NCBI GenBank assembly: GCA_014607495.2
Contig: CP053154.1
Coordinates: forward strand, 3,472,001-3,536,000
Length of the DNA stretch: 64,000 nucleotides
Source of the DNA: Carposina sasakii
Taxonomy: Eukaryota > Arthropoda > Insecta > Lepidoptera > Carposinidae
Reading direction: 5' to 3'
The notes under the pieces are model-generated. The model was not told the origin of the DNA. It worked only from the letters and a program-made list of their open reading frames with translations, and ran no database searches. The first letter of the stretch is position 1, and every line of letters starts with the position of its first letter. Positions 42,501 to 52,818 of the stretch are shown here, in pieces. Position numbers and translations under genes: made by a program.

Positions 42501-43019
42501 AGACCAACAAAAAGAATGCTGGTTTTACTGCAGAAGAACGTGCAGGCATGACTGATTTGCTTGGAGATGGTTTTGTGGATACGTTCCGCCATTTTTACCC
42601 TGACAAAGCGAACGCGTACACTTTCTGGACTTATATGATGAATAGCCGAGCTAAAAACGTTGGATGGTAAGTAATGGCCGTAAAACAAATGCTAATTCTG
42701 TGCAATTTTCTTATATTAGCAAAATCTGTTTCGAACCACACTTACCTGAATTTGTCTACCCTGCCGCCCATCACCCGCGCAACGGCGACTGTTTTCTATA
42801 AATTAACACCTCTGTTTCCATGATGATTTAACCGATCTTATTGCTGTTTCCTCTAATTAAATGTATTTTCTTTCCAGGCGTTTAGACTACTTTATAGTTT
42901 CTCAAAGAATACTCGCAACAATATGTGACAGTGTAATTCGAAGCTCTGTGTATGGAAGCGATCATTGTCCAATAGCTCTGTTACTGCACCTCACAACTGC
43001 AGACAAGCCTAAAGAATAA
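39575..43019 (+). CDS. Rrp1: AP endonuclease Rrp1 (APE1/ExoIII family)
   Basis: Nuclear base-excision-repair enzyme that cuts the backbone 5' to abasic sites. Six exons: 39575-39595, 39927-40728, 40838-40993, 41537-42115, 42486-42666, 42878-43019, joining to 626 residues. Residues 1 to about 360 form a highly charged, Lys/Glu-rich tail with repeated [12 protein letters not shown] motifs, probably disordered and DNA- or chromatin-binding, as in Drosophila Rrp1. The catalytic domain is about 363-626. CWNVDG carries Asn371 (APE1 Asn68), LQETKC the metal-binding Glu, GDMNVAH the Asp/Asn pair, and GSDHCP the catalytic His. [21 protein letters not shown] is almost identical to APE1. It is divergent from LARS1 and convergent with HPF1. 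Retroposon copy G lies just upstream. Confidence 0.95.
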
Positions 43020-43183
43020 GCTACCCAACCTTTGTTATAAGTTGTATTGTGCCAGAACCACAATCTCCTAGAGAAAAAAAGACTTAAGAGAATATTTACA
43101 CACAGAGAGAGACACGTCAAACTTGTAACACCCCGTTATTTTTGCGTCGGGGGTTAAAAAGTGTTTGTCTCAATACAATTATT

Positions 43184-43189
43184 AATAAA
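43184..43189 (+). other. Possible Rrp1 polyadenylation signal
   Basis: AATAAA 165 bp after the Rrp1 stop codon. It falls in an AT-rich tail adjoining a SINE-like fragment, so the signal may be repeat-derived. Confidence 0.35.
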
Positions 43190-43204
43190 GAAATGTAAAA
43201 AAAT

Positions 43205-43255
43205 TCCTTACCTGGGTGGGAATCGAACCCACGACCTCTGCATTCCGTGCCAGTG
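43205..43255 (-). mobile_element. tRNA-like SINE fragment
   Basis: The minus strand reads GCACGGAATGCAGAGGTCGTG then GGGTTCGATTCCCACCCAGG, the 3' half and box B of the same tRNA-headed family as 37951. Its AT-rich tail continues to 43181. Confidence 0.6.
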
Positions 43256-43436
43256 TCAATACACTCCATATACCGTCGATCATGATTATAATACTACAAA
43301 GTTGATTTTTTTAGTTCATTTTTAATAGGTATGCCTCATTTTGAGAAAATTATAATTTTTTATTCATCATTTTGTTTGTTTAAATGGTTCTTATAATATG
43401 CAATTAAAAAGCGTAATTGTATTAAAATGAGATGTT

Positions 43437-43442
43437 TTTATT
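43437..43442 (-). other. Possible HPF1 polyadenylation signal
   Basis: AATAAA on the minus strand about 340 bp after the HPF1 stop codon. Another lies slightly further downstream. Confidence 0.35.
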
Positions 43443-43778
43443 TGTTATTTTCAAGATCATTTAAGCATTAAAAGTTAAAACACACAGTAGGTAAAATAGA
43501 AACGTTTTTAGATGAACTGAATGAAAAAGGAGTTTTGTAATATACATGAAATTATTTTAATTTACAAGATGCAAAGTAATGCTACTTACAAAAATAAATA
43601 CTTACATAATAAAATGACTTACAAAAAGTAAGTTCTAGAAATTGTAACAATAACTTAAGTAAAATTATATTAGGAGTGAGGAGTGACATTCTATTTAGAA
43701 CACTGGAATATTTACTGCTGAATATGAGCTTCACACAAACAACAGTATAACTTACCCCATAAAAAATATTAAAAAATA

Positions 43779-45735
43779 TTATTTACTTATTAAGCTTAAT
43801 ACTGACATATTTGGTCCTTTGCGACGGTTCTTTAGATGAACCTGGAACAGAAAAGAACACATTACAACAGAATCTATGAGTAGAGTGTGTAATTAGGGGG
43901 AGACTATACACCAAGTAGTCGAAAATTACTTATATGTTGATTGGTTATGTGAAAACTGGCATTGTGTTCTAAGTTAAAACTATGTCTAAAACAGGCTTGA
44001 ATAGTCTAGCAAGAAAGGGTCAGTTAACTATGTGCATTTATTATAATGCGTTACTTTCATGATTTTTAGAAATTTTCAATTTATATCTATAACAATGTAT
44101 TGTACAGCTGCTTGAGATGACTTAGTTAGACAGTGCAAGTGTGCCTAAGTAACTCATATCAATAGTTACTCACTTCAATAATTTTGCTGAAGGCATTTCT
44201 GTTCAACAGGGGGTAAACTGAACAGAGGGTACTTAAAGCACTTGGTTCCAATTCTTTTAGGCCAGAGCAAAATAAATCTATTCCCATTTCTAGTCCAGTA
44301 CCAAAATCACATTCATCCACAGCTATGTTTGCATATGTTATTACTGGCTGAATTTCTGACAGTATTACATCTTTCTCATTATCAGATTTAGCTTCTTCCA
44401 GTTTTGTAAACAATTTCTTCAAATTGGCTGAAAATTTTAATTAGTCTGTTAATTTGAGGACATCATTTTAACAATAGCAGGTCCTTGAAATATTAACAAA
44501 TAATTGTTAATTAAGCATGATTCATAATGAAAAATTACCATCGGTTTCAACTAATTTTCTATAGCCTAATTGAGTTTTTTTATTGTAAGGTACCACTAAT
44601 CCACTGCCATGCAGTGTCTTTGCTAAAACATGTGACAATCTCTTCTTTATGTTATATTCTTCTAAAGAATATTTCTTTTCCTCTGCACACTTTTTTATTT
44701 TATCCATAAGCTTCTGGCATGACATTGCAGTAAATGGTGAGGTTTTCTTCTCATTTTGTAAGTACAAACTGCAAATTATAAAAATTGGTAAATTAATTAA
44801 CTTTGTAATATACCTACTAGTCAATAGCCAGGGTTATGATTATGACATAACAAGAATAACAGTAAAAGGATCATGTGGCAAAATAAAATTATACTGACTA
44901 AATTGTCCCAAATATATTATCAGCTAGTGGTGTGATATGGCATCCTTTAGAGCTGTCAGAACTTGCAAGAAATACTGGATTCTCATTGGGCTGATCTCTA
45001 TAATAGCCAATATGATATTGGCTTTTACCTTTCTTCTTAAGAATAGCCTGAAATATGAATAAAGTTTAGTATGATTACTTTTTATAAAATCAATTCAGGA
45101 AAAAATTAAAGCTAGCTTTACAAAAGGCAAGAGTGTAATGTACTTACTTGATACTCTGGAGGATCATAAAAAAATCTCCAATGTAGCAAATATAAATCTT
45201 TATCTTCCAAAATTGGTAATTTTCCCAGTAATAAATCAAAAGGCCCTATAAGCTCTAGGTTTACGGAAGATAAAAAACTCTGGACATCATTGTTAGACTC
45301 TTTCAGAAAGTTATAGAATTCAAAAAAATCATTTGGCATCTGTACAAGAAATAACTCTTTAAAAACTTCTATATCAGTAGTTTGATCATGGTAAAACAGA
45401 TCTGCTACATTTAATAGTACACTATTGTCTTCTTCTGGGTGGTTTTCAGGCGGTTTGTTAGTTTGTAATTGCTGGGTTTTATTTGAAGATGGGGTACTAC
45501 TATTGGCAATATCACAGACATCATCTTGATCTGAGCTTGCTTTAGGAGTGTTTTTCGGGGAGGTGTTTCTTGAATACGGTGAGTTACGTCTATGATTTCG
45601 TGTTCTGTCTTTCTTTAAAATATTACTAGGCGGATGTTTAAAGTGCTTATGATGATCTGCATTCTTTTGATAACATTTTACACCATATTTGCAAATAGTT
45701 CGGGAATCTTTTACATAAATTTGCCATTCTTCCAT
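43779..45735 (-). CDS. HPF1: Histone PARylation factor 1 with N-terminal PBZ finger
   Basis: Cofactor that completes the PARP1/PARP2 active site and directs ADP-ribose to serine at DNA breaks. Five exons, minus strand: 45735-45148, 45047-44899, 44768-44539, 44427-44174, 43841-43779, giving 427 residues. HPF1 signatures: LHWRFFYDPPEYQ, QYHIGYYRDQP, HGSGLVVPY, and VDECDFGTGLEMGIDLFC, where Asp360-Glu361 correspond to human Asp283-Glu284, the catalytic Glu. Residues 15-34 form a C-x5-C-x6-H-x5-H APLF-type PBZ (poly(ADP-ribose)-binding) finger with Cys15, Cys21, His28 and His34, absent from human HPF1. A Ser/Asn/Pro-rich linker joins it to the core. The start is the first Met of the exon. Retroposon copies H and I lie upstream, in sense. 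Confidence 0.94.
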
Positions 45736-45870
45736 GTTTTAATTATATGATCACTAACCAGTATTCTCTCTCAATATAATATAACATAAACTAAAAATAG
45801 TACCTAATTAGCAAGCAAAACTAGAAATTTAGAAATATTAGATTATTTTGAGGTTAGCTTTTTGTTTACA

Positions 45871-46264
45871 GTTTTTTTTTTGTTTGGTATACCCTGAAGG
45901 AAAGGCAAGGGGAACTATGCCCATACAGCCATTGTTTTTAGTATTAATGATTCTGAATGGAAACGTCTGGAAAATCCTCAAAAACAAGTGTAAAATTCTC
46001 AGTTAAATTTGTCAAAATGAAAAAGAATTGCAAAAACAACTTTCATGAGCCCATGAAGAAATCGTTACCCGACTCAAGTTTTACTCTGCTTACCTGCATA
46101 ATATAAAACAATGCACACGCACTAGAATTACATCACAAGCAAACAAAATATAACGTATCTACCAGAAAACATCACTTTACGGATACATTCAAGTTATTTA
46201 CAAATAAATTTTAATTTTCACAAGAAAATTACACCCGCTCCCTTCCAGCTTTTCCCGCCGAATC
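45871..46264 (-). mobile_element. A-tailed promoter retroposon, copy H
   Basis: Minus-strand copy with its T run at 45872-45881 and 5' end GATTCGGCGGGAAAAGC at 46264. It lies 135 bp upstream of the HPF1 start codon and is in sense with it. A TTTTTGTTTA repeat at 45859-45868 and 46273-46282 may be an eroded target duplication. Confidence 0.85.
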
Positions 46265-46523
46265 GTTTTATTTTTTTGTTTAAGCAACAATATGTTGTAT
46301 TGATACCGCCATTCACTATGATTAGACCACGAGTTTGACCAAAACTGTTGAACTCCGTACTGTTCTGAGACTCCGTAGTAAATGCGTACGGTTGGTGAAT
46401 GCCCTTATTTATTAAAGGTAATAACCGGAAATAGCAGTACTTAATAATAACAGTAACTTGGTACTAATACCTATCTATGGGGAATAGTGGCGAAAGTTAA
46501 TAAGAAAGGTGAACTATGTAAAA

Positions 46524-46961
46524 CGGGTGTTAAATCCTTTTTTTTTTTTTTTAGTTTATCCCGAAGGAAAGGCAAGGGGAACTAAGCCCATACAGCCATT
46601 GTCTTAAGTAAATGATTTCTGAATTAATGAGGGATGATATTGATGATGATGAATGGAAACGTCGGGAAAATCCTCAGGAACAAGTGTAAAGTTAGTCAAA
46701 ATGAAAAATTATTGCAGAAACAACTTACATGGGCCCATGAAGAGATCGTATTCCGGCTAAAGTTTTACTCAGCTTACCTGCATATAAAACCATGCACACG
46801 CACTAGATTCACATCACAAGTAATCAAAATATAACTTATCTACCAGAAAACATCACTTTACGGACACATGCAAGCCATTTACAAACAATTTTAGATTTTC
46901 ACAAGAAAATTACACCTGCACCCTTCCAGCTTTTCCCGCCGAATCTTCGGGTGTTAAATCC
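46524..46961 (-). mobile_element. A-tailed promoter retroposon, copy I
   Basis: The body 46538-46947 has a long T run (oligo-A tail) at 46538-46551. It is flanked by a 14-bp duplication cgggtgttaaatcc at 46524-46537 and 46948-46961. Same strand as HPF1 and copy H. This pairing of tail and duplication is the clearest evidence that the family moves by retroposition. Confidence 0.93.
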
Positions 46962-47857
46962 GTTAAATCATATTATTATACCCTCAGATGAATGATTGAT
47001 TATACCTATGTAGGTGTACCTCCAAAGAAAAAAATATATGACATTTTGGTTTGACAGATGATTTTTCATATAATTTCTCTTTGCATTCTCGATCTCGTCC
47101 GTCTCGCTTTTTCTTAAAATTTGTGTTTGTGCTAATGTGAATTCGTGATGGCGAGACTTTATATTGCAGAAAACTAGTTTATATAAAGTTAAACCTAAGG
47201 CAACAATGAAGTGTAAATATTTAAAGTTGGTGTAGTGAAAACATAATATATTTCATGGGTAAACCTACCAGATTCTAGTCAGTAAAATAAAATCATTGAT
47301 GTGATTAATTTGTAATTTAATTATTGTTTTGCATCTGGGAGGATCTGTTTAGTGTTAAAGTCTAAATATGTAGTGTTTTATTTATGAATGGGTGTGTAAA
47401 CATCAAAACATTTTGCCAAGGACATGTTTATAATAAATCATCGTCACACCCGTCATTCGTTATTTTCTACGGACCGCAGATCATGTTCAAGTGGTAAATA
47501 TGCCTCAATAACTCATCATAACCATGTGCTTTTAAACTTTTTCATATGTTGAATAATGCATGCTAAATATAGCTGAATAAATATAGTCAGAATTCACTTT
47601 CTTGCATTCAATTTAACTCCAACTATGTCTAAGTACCTAAATATCTTATTTCATTGCAATGCATAGTAAGATACCTATACAGTGAAAATAATTATTAGTT
47701 ACAGTAATATAGGGAAGGTGAAAATATGTATAGGAAACTTAAATCTATGTTAAAGCAATATTGTATTTACAGGATGTTGGTTGACAAGTAGAGTTGATCT
47801 GTTAAACTGTTTACAACAATTTATTGCGAAAAGTTCCCAAAAACAGATATATGGGCT

Positions 47858-48007
47858 AAACTGTACATTAGCGACCCAGCAAATTTCAATCTCAAATATC
47901 CCATGAACCATGCATTTCCTCAAGTTGGGAGTTGGTGGGGGAGATAGGGGGGGACCCGCCTCTCCCCCTCCCCCTCCCTAAATTCGTGGGTCGCTAATGT
48001 ACAGTTT
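47858..48007. mobile_element. 150-bp MITE with 21-bp perfect inverted ends
   Basis: AAACTGTACATTAGCGACCCA at the left end is exactly complemented at the right end, and matching continues weakly inward. A C/G-rich tract (CCCCCTCCCCCTCCC) lies near the right arm. TA dinucleotides adjoin both ends. Confidence 0.75.
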
Positions 48008-48346
48008 TACCGATATATGTTATGGAGGCCTACTACTTAGTAGCTGATGCATGGCTTTGTGTAAAGTTTTTTTTTTATTTCATACCTTACTTCTATCTTT
48101 ACAGGTTTAACCTACCACGACAGAGTAGCAACTTTATACTTAAGTGTAACATACAATGTACATAGTTATTTTTGTAAATTATAATATATTGTGTCACAAG
48201 TGTGCAAACTTTTGCTTTGAGATTATGGTTATTAGGTTGGTGGGAAATTTGGGAAACATTTTTCATGACACAATCTGTCATTGACCCACCTGCCACTCAC
48301 ATATGAGAAAGATCAGATCTTCGAAACTGTATAGCTGGTTTTTAGG

Positions 48347-48510
48347 GTTCCGTACCCAAAGGGTTAAAAATGGGACCCTATTACTAAGACAGCTGTGTGT
48401 CTGTCCATCTGTTTGTCTGTCACCAGGCTGTATCTCAAGACAGCTAGACAGTTAAAATTTTCACAAAATATGTATTTCTGTTGTCACTGTAATAACAAAT
48501 ACAGTAGGTA
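48347..48510 (+). repeat. Common lepidopteran dispersed repeat
   Basis: GGTTCCGTACCCAAAGGGT followed by GTCTGTCACCAGGCTGTATC and a TTAAAATTTTCACAAAATATG block, a frequently seen repeat in moth and butterfly genomes. Identification is from memory of such sequences; the class is unassigned. Confidence 0.5.
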
Positions 48511-48724
48511 GTAGTGACGCCTGATACAATTAAATAATTCACTATGGGTGTGCCCACCACCGGGCCCTACACCCTCCACTTTCATTTACAATTAAATAAA
48601 TACAGTAGAACACCAATTATTCTAGTCAATTGGGACCGGGTTCGATTCAGATAATCAAAAATTGAGATAATCGGACCTAGACTGGTATTAAAAAAAATGA
48701 ACTGTCACACTTAGAAAAACTTTG

Positions 48725-48868
48725 TAAAGGGCCAATTTTTCCAAACGTCATATAGCCTATCAGATGAAAGTTGATGCTGTCTTTCTCTAAAACTTGATTA
48801 GGTATGTTAGTGACAACATCAACTTTATTCTTCTGATAGGCTATCTGACGTTTGTAAAAATTCAGCCC
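48725..48868. mobile_element. Second copy of the 144-bp MITE
   Basis: Inverted termini AGGGCCAATTTTTCCAAACG and the complement of the CTGACGTTTGTAAAAATTCA end. The interior GATGCTGTCTTTCTCTAAAA is shared with 14097-14240. Confidence 0.75.
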
Positions 48869-48914
48869 AAAGTTTAACAAACACAGTTCTACATTATATG
48901 TACCGAAGCGAGGG

Positions 48915-48990
48915 CGGGCTACTATCCCAGATAATTTCGACATTTTGTTTTTCTGTAGTCCACGCGGACGGAGTCGCGGGCGTCCACTAG
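48915..48990 (+). mobile_element. 5'-truncated Helitron
   Basis: TTTCGACATTTTGTTTTTCT and ACGCGGACGGAGTCGCGGGC end in CCACTAG before T, the normal Helitron 3' terminus. The 5' part is absent. Confidence 0.7.
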
Positions 48991-49842
48991 TAACTTATAA
49001 AATAAAATAAAATAAATATTCAAGGGTTACACTATAAAATTTGTGTACCTACTGTTGTTTACCTAGACAATGATAGAGTGGCCTATGTGTGCAAGTCCCA
49101 CTAGCACTTGGACGGTTTTTCAATATACGTAGGTACTTGTAAAAACTGAACTGACAAATTTAGATAAGTAACTAGTAGGTAGATGATAGTAGGTAGATAA
49201 ATTGAAGCACGGAACTCATTTGTTTCATTTCCTTTAAAGTATTTTAAAGTGACAGGCAGGCACTCGATACTTGACGCGTCTTGACCCACGGCCGCGACCT
49301 GGCTGTGCCTATTTACCTATCCGTACGAGTATAGTGATAACTCAGATTTAGGTACCTGAATCTATAAGTTTATAAAAACCCCGTGCAATGAGTCGATAAA
49401 GCTTTGGTTTCCTACGGTAGCGGTGCCGCCGTCATATAGCGGCCGTAAAGGAGCATTTGGCACCGAAAAGACTTGTTGTTTATGCGTTCGTTGCGCTAGC
49501 CTAGGAAACAAAAACGTGATACCACAATGCTCTATTTAAATTAAACCTGTTACTAAGTGTAAGCAAACTTGAAGGTATAAAATTATGCGTGACCTGCATG
49601 CATTTGTAATTCCTGTAACATTTACAAGCAAAACGTGATTTACTAACATCCAAGTTTATTCACACATGGCTGCTTCACTTTTATTTTGTGCGCTTTGCAC
49701 TAGGTATAAAGTACCTTATACTTTTCTTTGCCAACATTTATAGTATTGGAGTTTTAAAAAGGCCTTAATCCTTTTTGGGCAAGTGATGTGGCTGTTCCGA
49801 GAATAGAATAAAACTTATTACAATTTAATATTCATTTACGCA

Positions 49843-50039
49843 CTAGTAGACGCCTGCAAGACTAAACTGCAGTAGTTTCGGAGTACCTAGTACTCGCTGC
49901 AAATAAACAAAAAACACTAACTAAATGTTAAGTGACGCCCGTAACAATATTATATTCCCGAAAACTGCATCCAAATCGGTTAAACCATTTCTGCGATTAG
50001 CGTGCACACAAACAGCGATCAGTTACAGTTTTATTATGT
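49843..50039 (-). mobile_element. Decayed Helitron
   Basis: Minus-strand copy with a mutated terminal motif and a recognisable CCAAATCGGTTAAACCATTTC...GCGTGCACAAA interior and TTTTATTA end. Confidence 0.5.
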
Positions 50040-50613
50040 AAGAATAGAAGATAGATGAATAATAGAATGTATATGTAGATAAATATAGTACCATAGCCCA
50101 TTAAAAAAGCAAAGCCTTTTTTTAACCTTCTCATATCTCTAGTTATAAATTAAATGTTGAAGTAGCTTTGAAGGTATGAAGAACATCAACAGCGAATAAA
50201 AAATAAAATAATAGCAACCGCAACTAGTATTGCTATGCGATAGGTATTCTAACCCGTGTCCTAGATATGTCGCCCGACTGGCGAACGGAAATCGCCAAGC
50301 GACAACATTGTTGTACATTTCCACTATTTACCACCGATCTATGCTATGTTTGCGGAATAGTAGATTTTCTAGTGCTATGGCCACACAACCGTTATATGCT
50401 TTTATTTTACCGATAATATGAGCAAGAAAGTAAACTTCTATTCTTTCATCCATCTATAGATTAGGTTCTCATAAATATGTATAAAAATTTCTTAGCTAAA
50501 ACAGTAAAATTTGCACTCGCGTTATAGGTAGGTACATAATGACTCGCTCGTATAAATTCATTTTACTCATAAGCTTTCTTTTTGTCTACAGGCAATGAAT
50601 ACTTGAACAAAAA

Positions 50614-51489
50614 ATGGATCATCGAGATGGATGGCCTGGGCGTGAGTCTGGAGCAACTGATAATGCCACTGATACCTCCCAAGCTGACCGCGATCGAGTA
50701 CGGATTGAATTCTACGCAACTTACGATGTCATGACGGGAGTGCGAATAGCCGCCACACTCGGAGGCTTTTTCGCTCTAATGGTTTTTCTGATAGTTTACA
50801 AAAGCCGGAGTAAATCAGTGAAAGCCTTAAACGATCCGAAGATCGTTGAGTTGGCTGAGGCTGTGGTTGCAGAAGAGCAAGCAGAGGAGGAGGAGCGGCA
50901 GTTGACTGCGGCTTTGGAAGAGGCGCTTACGGAACGAGCTAGATCTCGACCTTCCGTAAGCGACGAGCCACCGTGGCCACGGACGGCGCGGTTTGCCTCT
51001 TATGGCGGAGGTTACGGAAGTCTGTTGACGCCGTCGCGGCGTTTGTCGAATTTTCGGGGAGATTCGTTGCCCGGATCGGCGTTAAGGTTTGTCGATCGTC
51101 GAGCGTCCGGAGGGCCGCGAGACCGGCGGCTGAGCTCGGCAACGTGCTCCAGTTCGGGAAGCTCTTATTTAGAGCGGCGCGGTTCCTCGATAGTGTGCTC
51201 ACTGCCCGAGCGACGCCTGTCGCCATGTCCCAGCGAGCGACTGGCGCCGTTGGCGTCGGTAGGGAGCGTGGGGCCGTCGTACGCGGTGGAGTGTGAGCTG
51301 GCGTCGCTCGGCACGGACTCGGTATTCGCGGAGGACGAGGTGGACTCCACGGACGACGAGGTGGAGCAGTTCTCGACGGACAGCGGCGGCGCAGACGCGC
51401 TGGCGGCCGGCACGGAGCTCACCACCCGGCCCGCCGCGCTGCCCTCCCCGATGGATCGCTCTTCTCATTCCCGAGAAACGTTGTTCTAG
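50614..51489 (+). CDS. Uncharacterised single-pass membrane protein
   Basis: A 291-residue frame in one coding exon; the exon begins at 50592 after a TCTACAG acceptor, so the 5'UTR is spliced. I do not recognise the gene. Visible features: a short polar N-terminus with one potential N-glycosylation site (Asn17-Ala-Thr), one hydrophobic segment at about residues 43-62, then basic KSRSKS, suggesting an N-out single-pass topology. Next comes a Glu-rich helix (about 75-110) that may form a coiled coil, and a long Ser/Arg-rich cytoplasmic tail with repeated RRLS/RRGSS motifs resembling basophilic kinase sites. An acidic stretch precedes the C-terminal SRETLF. Codon use is GC-rich and consistent along the frame, and AATAAA follows at 51525. 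A membrane adaptor is possible, but the function is unknown. Confidence 0.8.
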   Translation: MDHRDGWPGRESGATDNATDTSQADRDRVRIEFYATYDVMTGVRIAATLGGFFALMVFLIVYKSRSKSVKALNDPKIVELAEAVVAEEQAEEEERQLTAALEEALTERARSRPSVSDEPPWPRTARFASYGGGYGSLLTPSRRLSNFRGDSLPGSALRFVDRRASGGPRDRRLSSATCSSSGSSYLERRGSSIVCSLPERRLSPCPSERLAPLASVGSVGPSYAVECELASLGTDSVFAEDEVDSTDDEVEQFSTDSGGADALAAGTELTTRPAALPSPMDRSSHSRETLF

Positions 51490-51524
51490 TCACCAGTCAT
51501 TTATCGTTTGTTATTGTTAATACC

Positions 51525-51530
51525 AATAAA
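51525..51530 (+). other. Polyadenylation signal of the membrane-protein gene
   Basis: AATAAA 36 bp after the stop codon. Confidence 0.6.
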
Positions 51531-52257
51531 ATATCGACGTTTTTGTATAGGGAAACATATCTAAAATATGAAACATAACATATCATTGATTTGTATGAGG
51601 GAGGTTATTTTCTTACCGTGTTATTTATATATTTACATTGAAGTAACTGATTATATACAGATGCTTGTTATTATATTTATCCCGATTTATTATCCCATGT
51701 TGGTTTTAAAGCAGATAGCTGCAAAACAAATGTTAAATGCAACAGTAGGTATGTTATTGAAAAACAGGCTGATTTTAGATCGTTGACATATGAAAAACGT
51801 CGGTATTTTAATGCATTTTTTATATAGTGGATGTGTAAATAGTTTGTTTTTGTTAATTATTAATGTTAATGTTCCCAGATCAATAAGGTAATAACGTCTA
51901 AGCGATTGTGTATTAGTTAGCTACATAAAATTGTGAAAAAATGTATCCCAACTGAAAAAATATTTTGCTCATTTTATTTGCTAATGTAAACGAGACTATC
52001 CAATGTAGTAAACATCTGTTAACTTCTACTCACCGTCTAGTGTTCTTAAGATCTGCCGAATTAGTCTTTTAAAGGCATTTGTATTTATTACCTTATTAAT
52101 AGAGAAATAGTTTTCGACGAATTTTTCTAACAATCGCCATTCTATTTACAAGATTTCTACCGGGCTAACAGGATCCACTGCGATGTACTTATGGCATTGC
52201 TAATATCATTGTTTGGTGTAATAGGGGCCGTAAAAAGGCTGCATACATAAAAGTAAC

Positions 52258-52383
52258 GACACACGGACTGCAAGTCGACTGAAAAATTGCAGTTTCGATG
52301 CACGACCGTAATAAAACTGCAAGTCATCTGCACGTAACGTGCTGTGTAACTGCACACCAACAGCAAATTGCAGTCCGTGTGTC
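52258..52383. mobile_element. 126-bp palindromic MITE
   Basis: Perfect 16-bp inverted ends GACACACGGACTGCAA and complement, with internal GACTGAAAAATTGCAG and AAACTGCAAGTC motifs that repeat parts of the termini. Confidence 0.7.
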
Positions 52384-52694
52384 TTTACCCGAATACCGCT
52401 AATAGAAGTCTCCCAGCTTGCGATCTGTTTAATCTACTTAAATGAGAGATGTGAAATAAGCAGACTCTTTAGCCATTTTGTTTAGGCAGTCTTTTTAGAT
52501 TCCCGGGTATAATGGCCGTTCATAAAATAGACGGTTCATCAGTAGTCGTGTACTGCGTAGATGTGGTAATGCTTGTATTTAACCTTTGTTTCATCCCGTT
52601 TAAACGTAGGTACGTAAAGCGTTGTACATCACGTAACCGATAGAAATTCTTTTAGATCAAATTTAAATTCAAATTCAATTTGTAAGCAGTACCA

Positions 52695-52818
52695 ACTTAT
52701 CTGTGAACTGTAGGGTATGCACGAACTTTTTGACAAAAGTGACGATAGCGTTTCGGAGCATAAGAAGTTCGATGTTCCCCCCATAAAGGGTCGTCACCGA
52801 ACTGGTTTACAGATAAGT
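52695..52818. mobile_element. 124-bp MITE
   Basis: Inverted ends ACTTATCTGTGAAC and the complement of GTTTACAGATAAGT (one mismatch), with no coding capacity. Confidence 0.6.

Larger units (their letters stand above)
46962..50591. other. Intergenic region between HPF1 and the membrane-protein gene
   Basis: About 3.6 kb without a supported gene; open frames here are short and lack splice or homology support. It holds the inverted-repeat elements at 47858-48007 and 48725-48868, a dispersed repeat at 48347-48510, and Helitron pieces at 48915-48990 and 49843-50039. The 5' noncoding exon(s) of the gene at 50614 probably lie here, but I could not place them. Confidence 0.5.

Noticed and set aside
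50939..51468. Antisense and shifted frames over the membrane-protein gene
   Set aside because: GC-rich shadows of the 50614-51489 frame, Arg/Ala-rich and without supporting signals.
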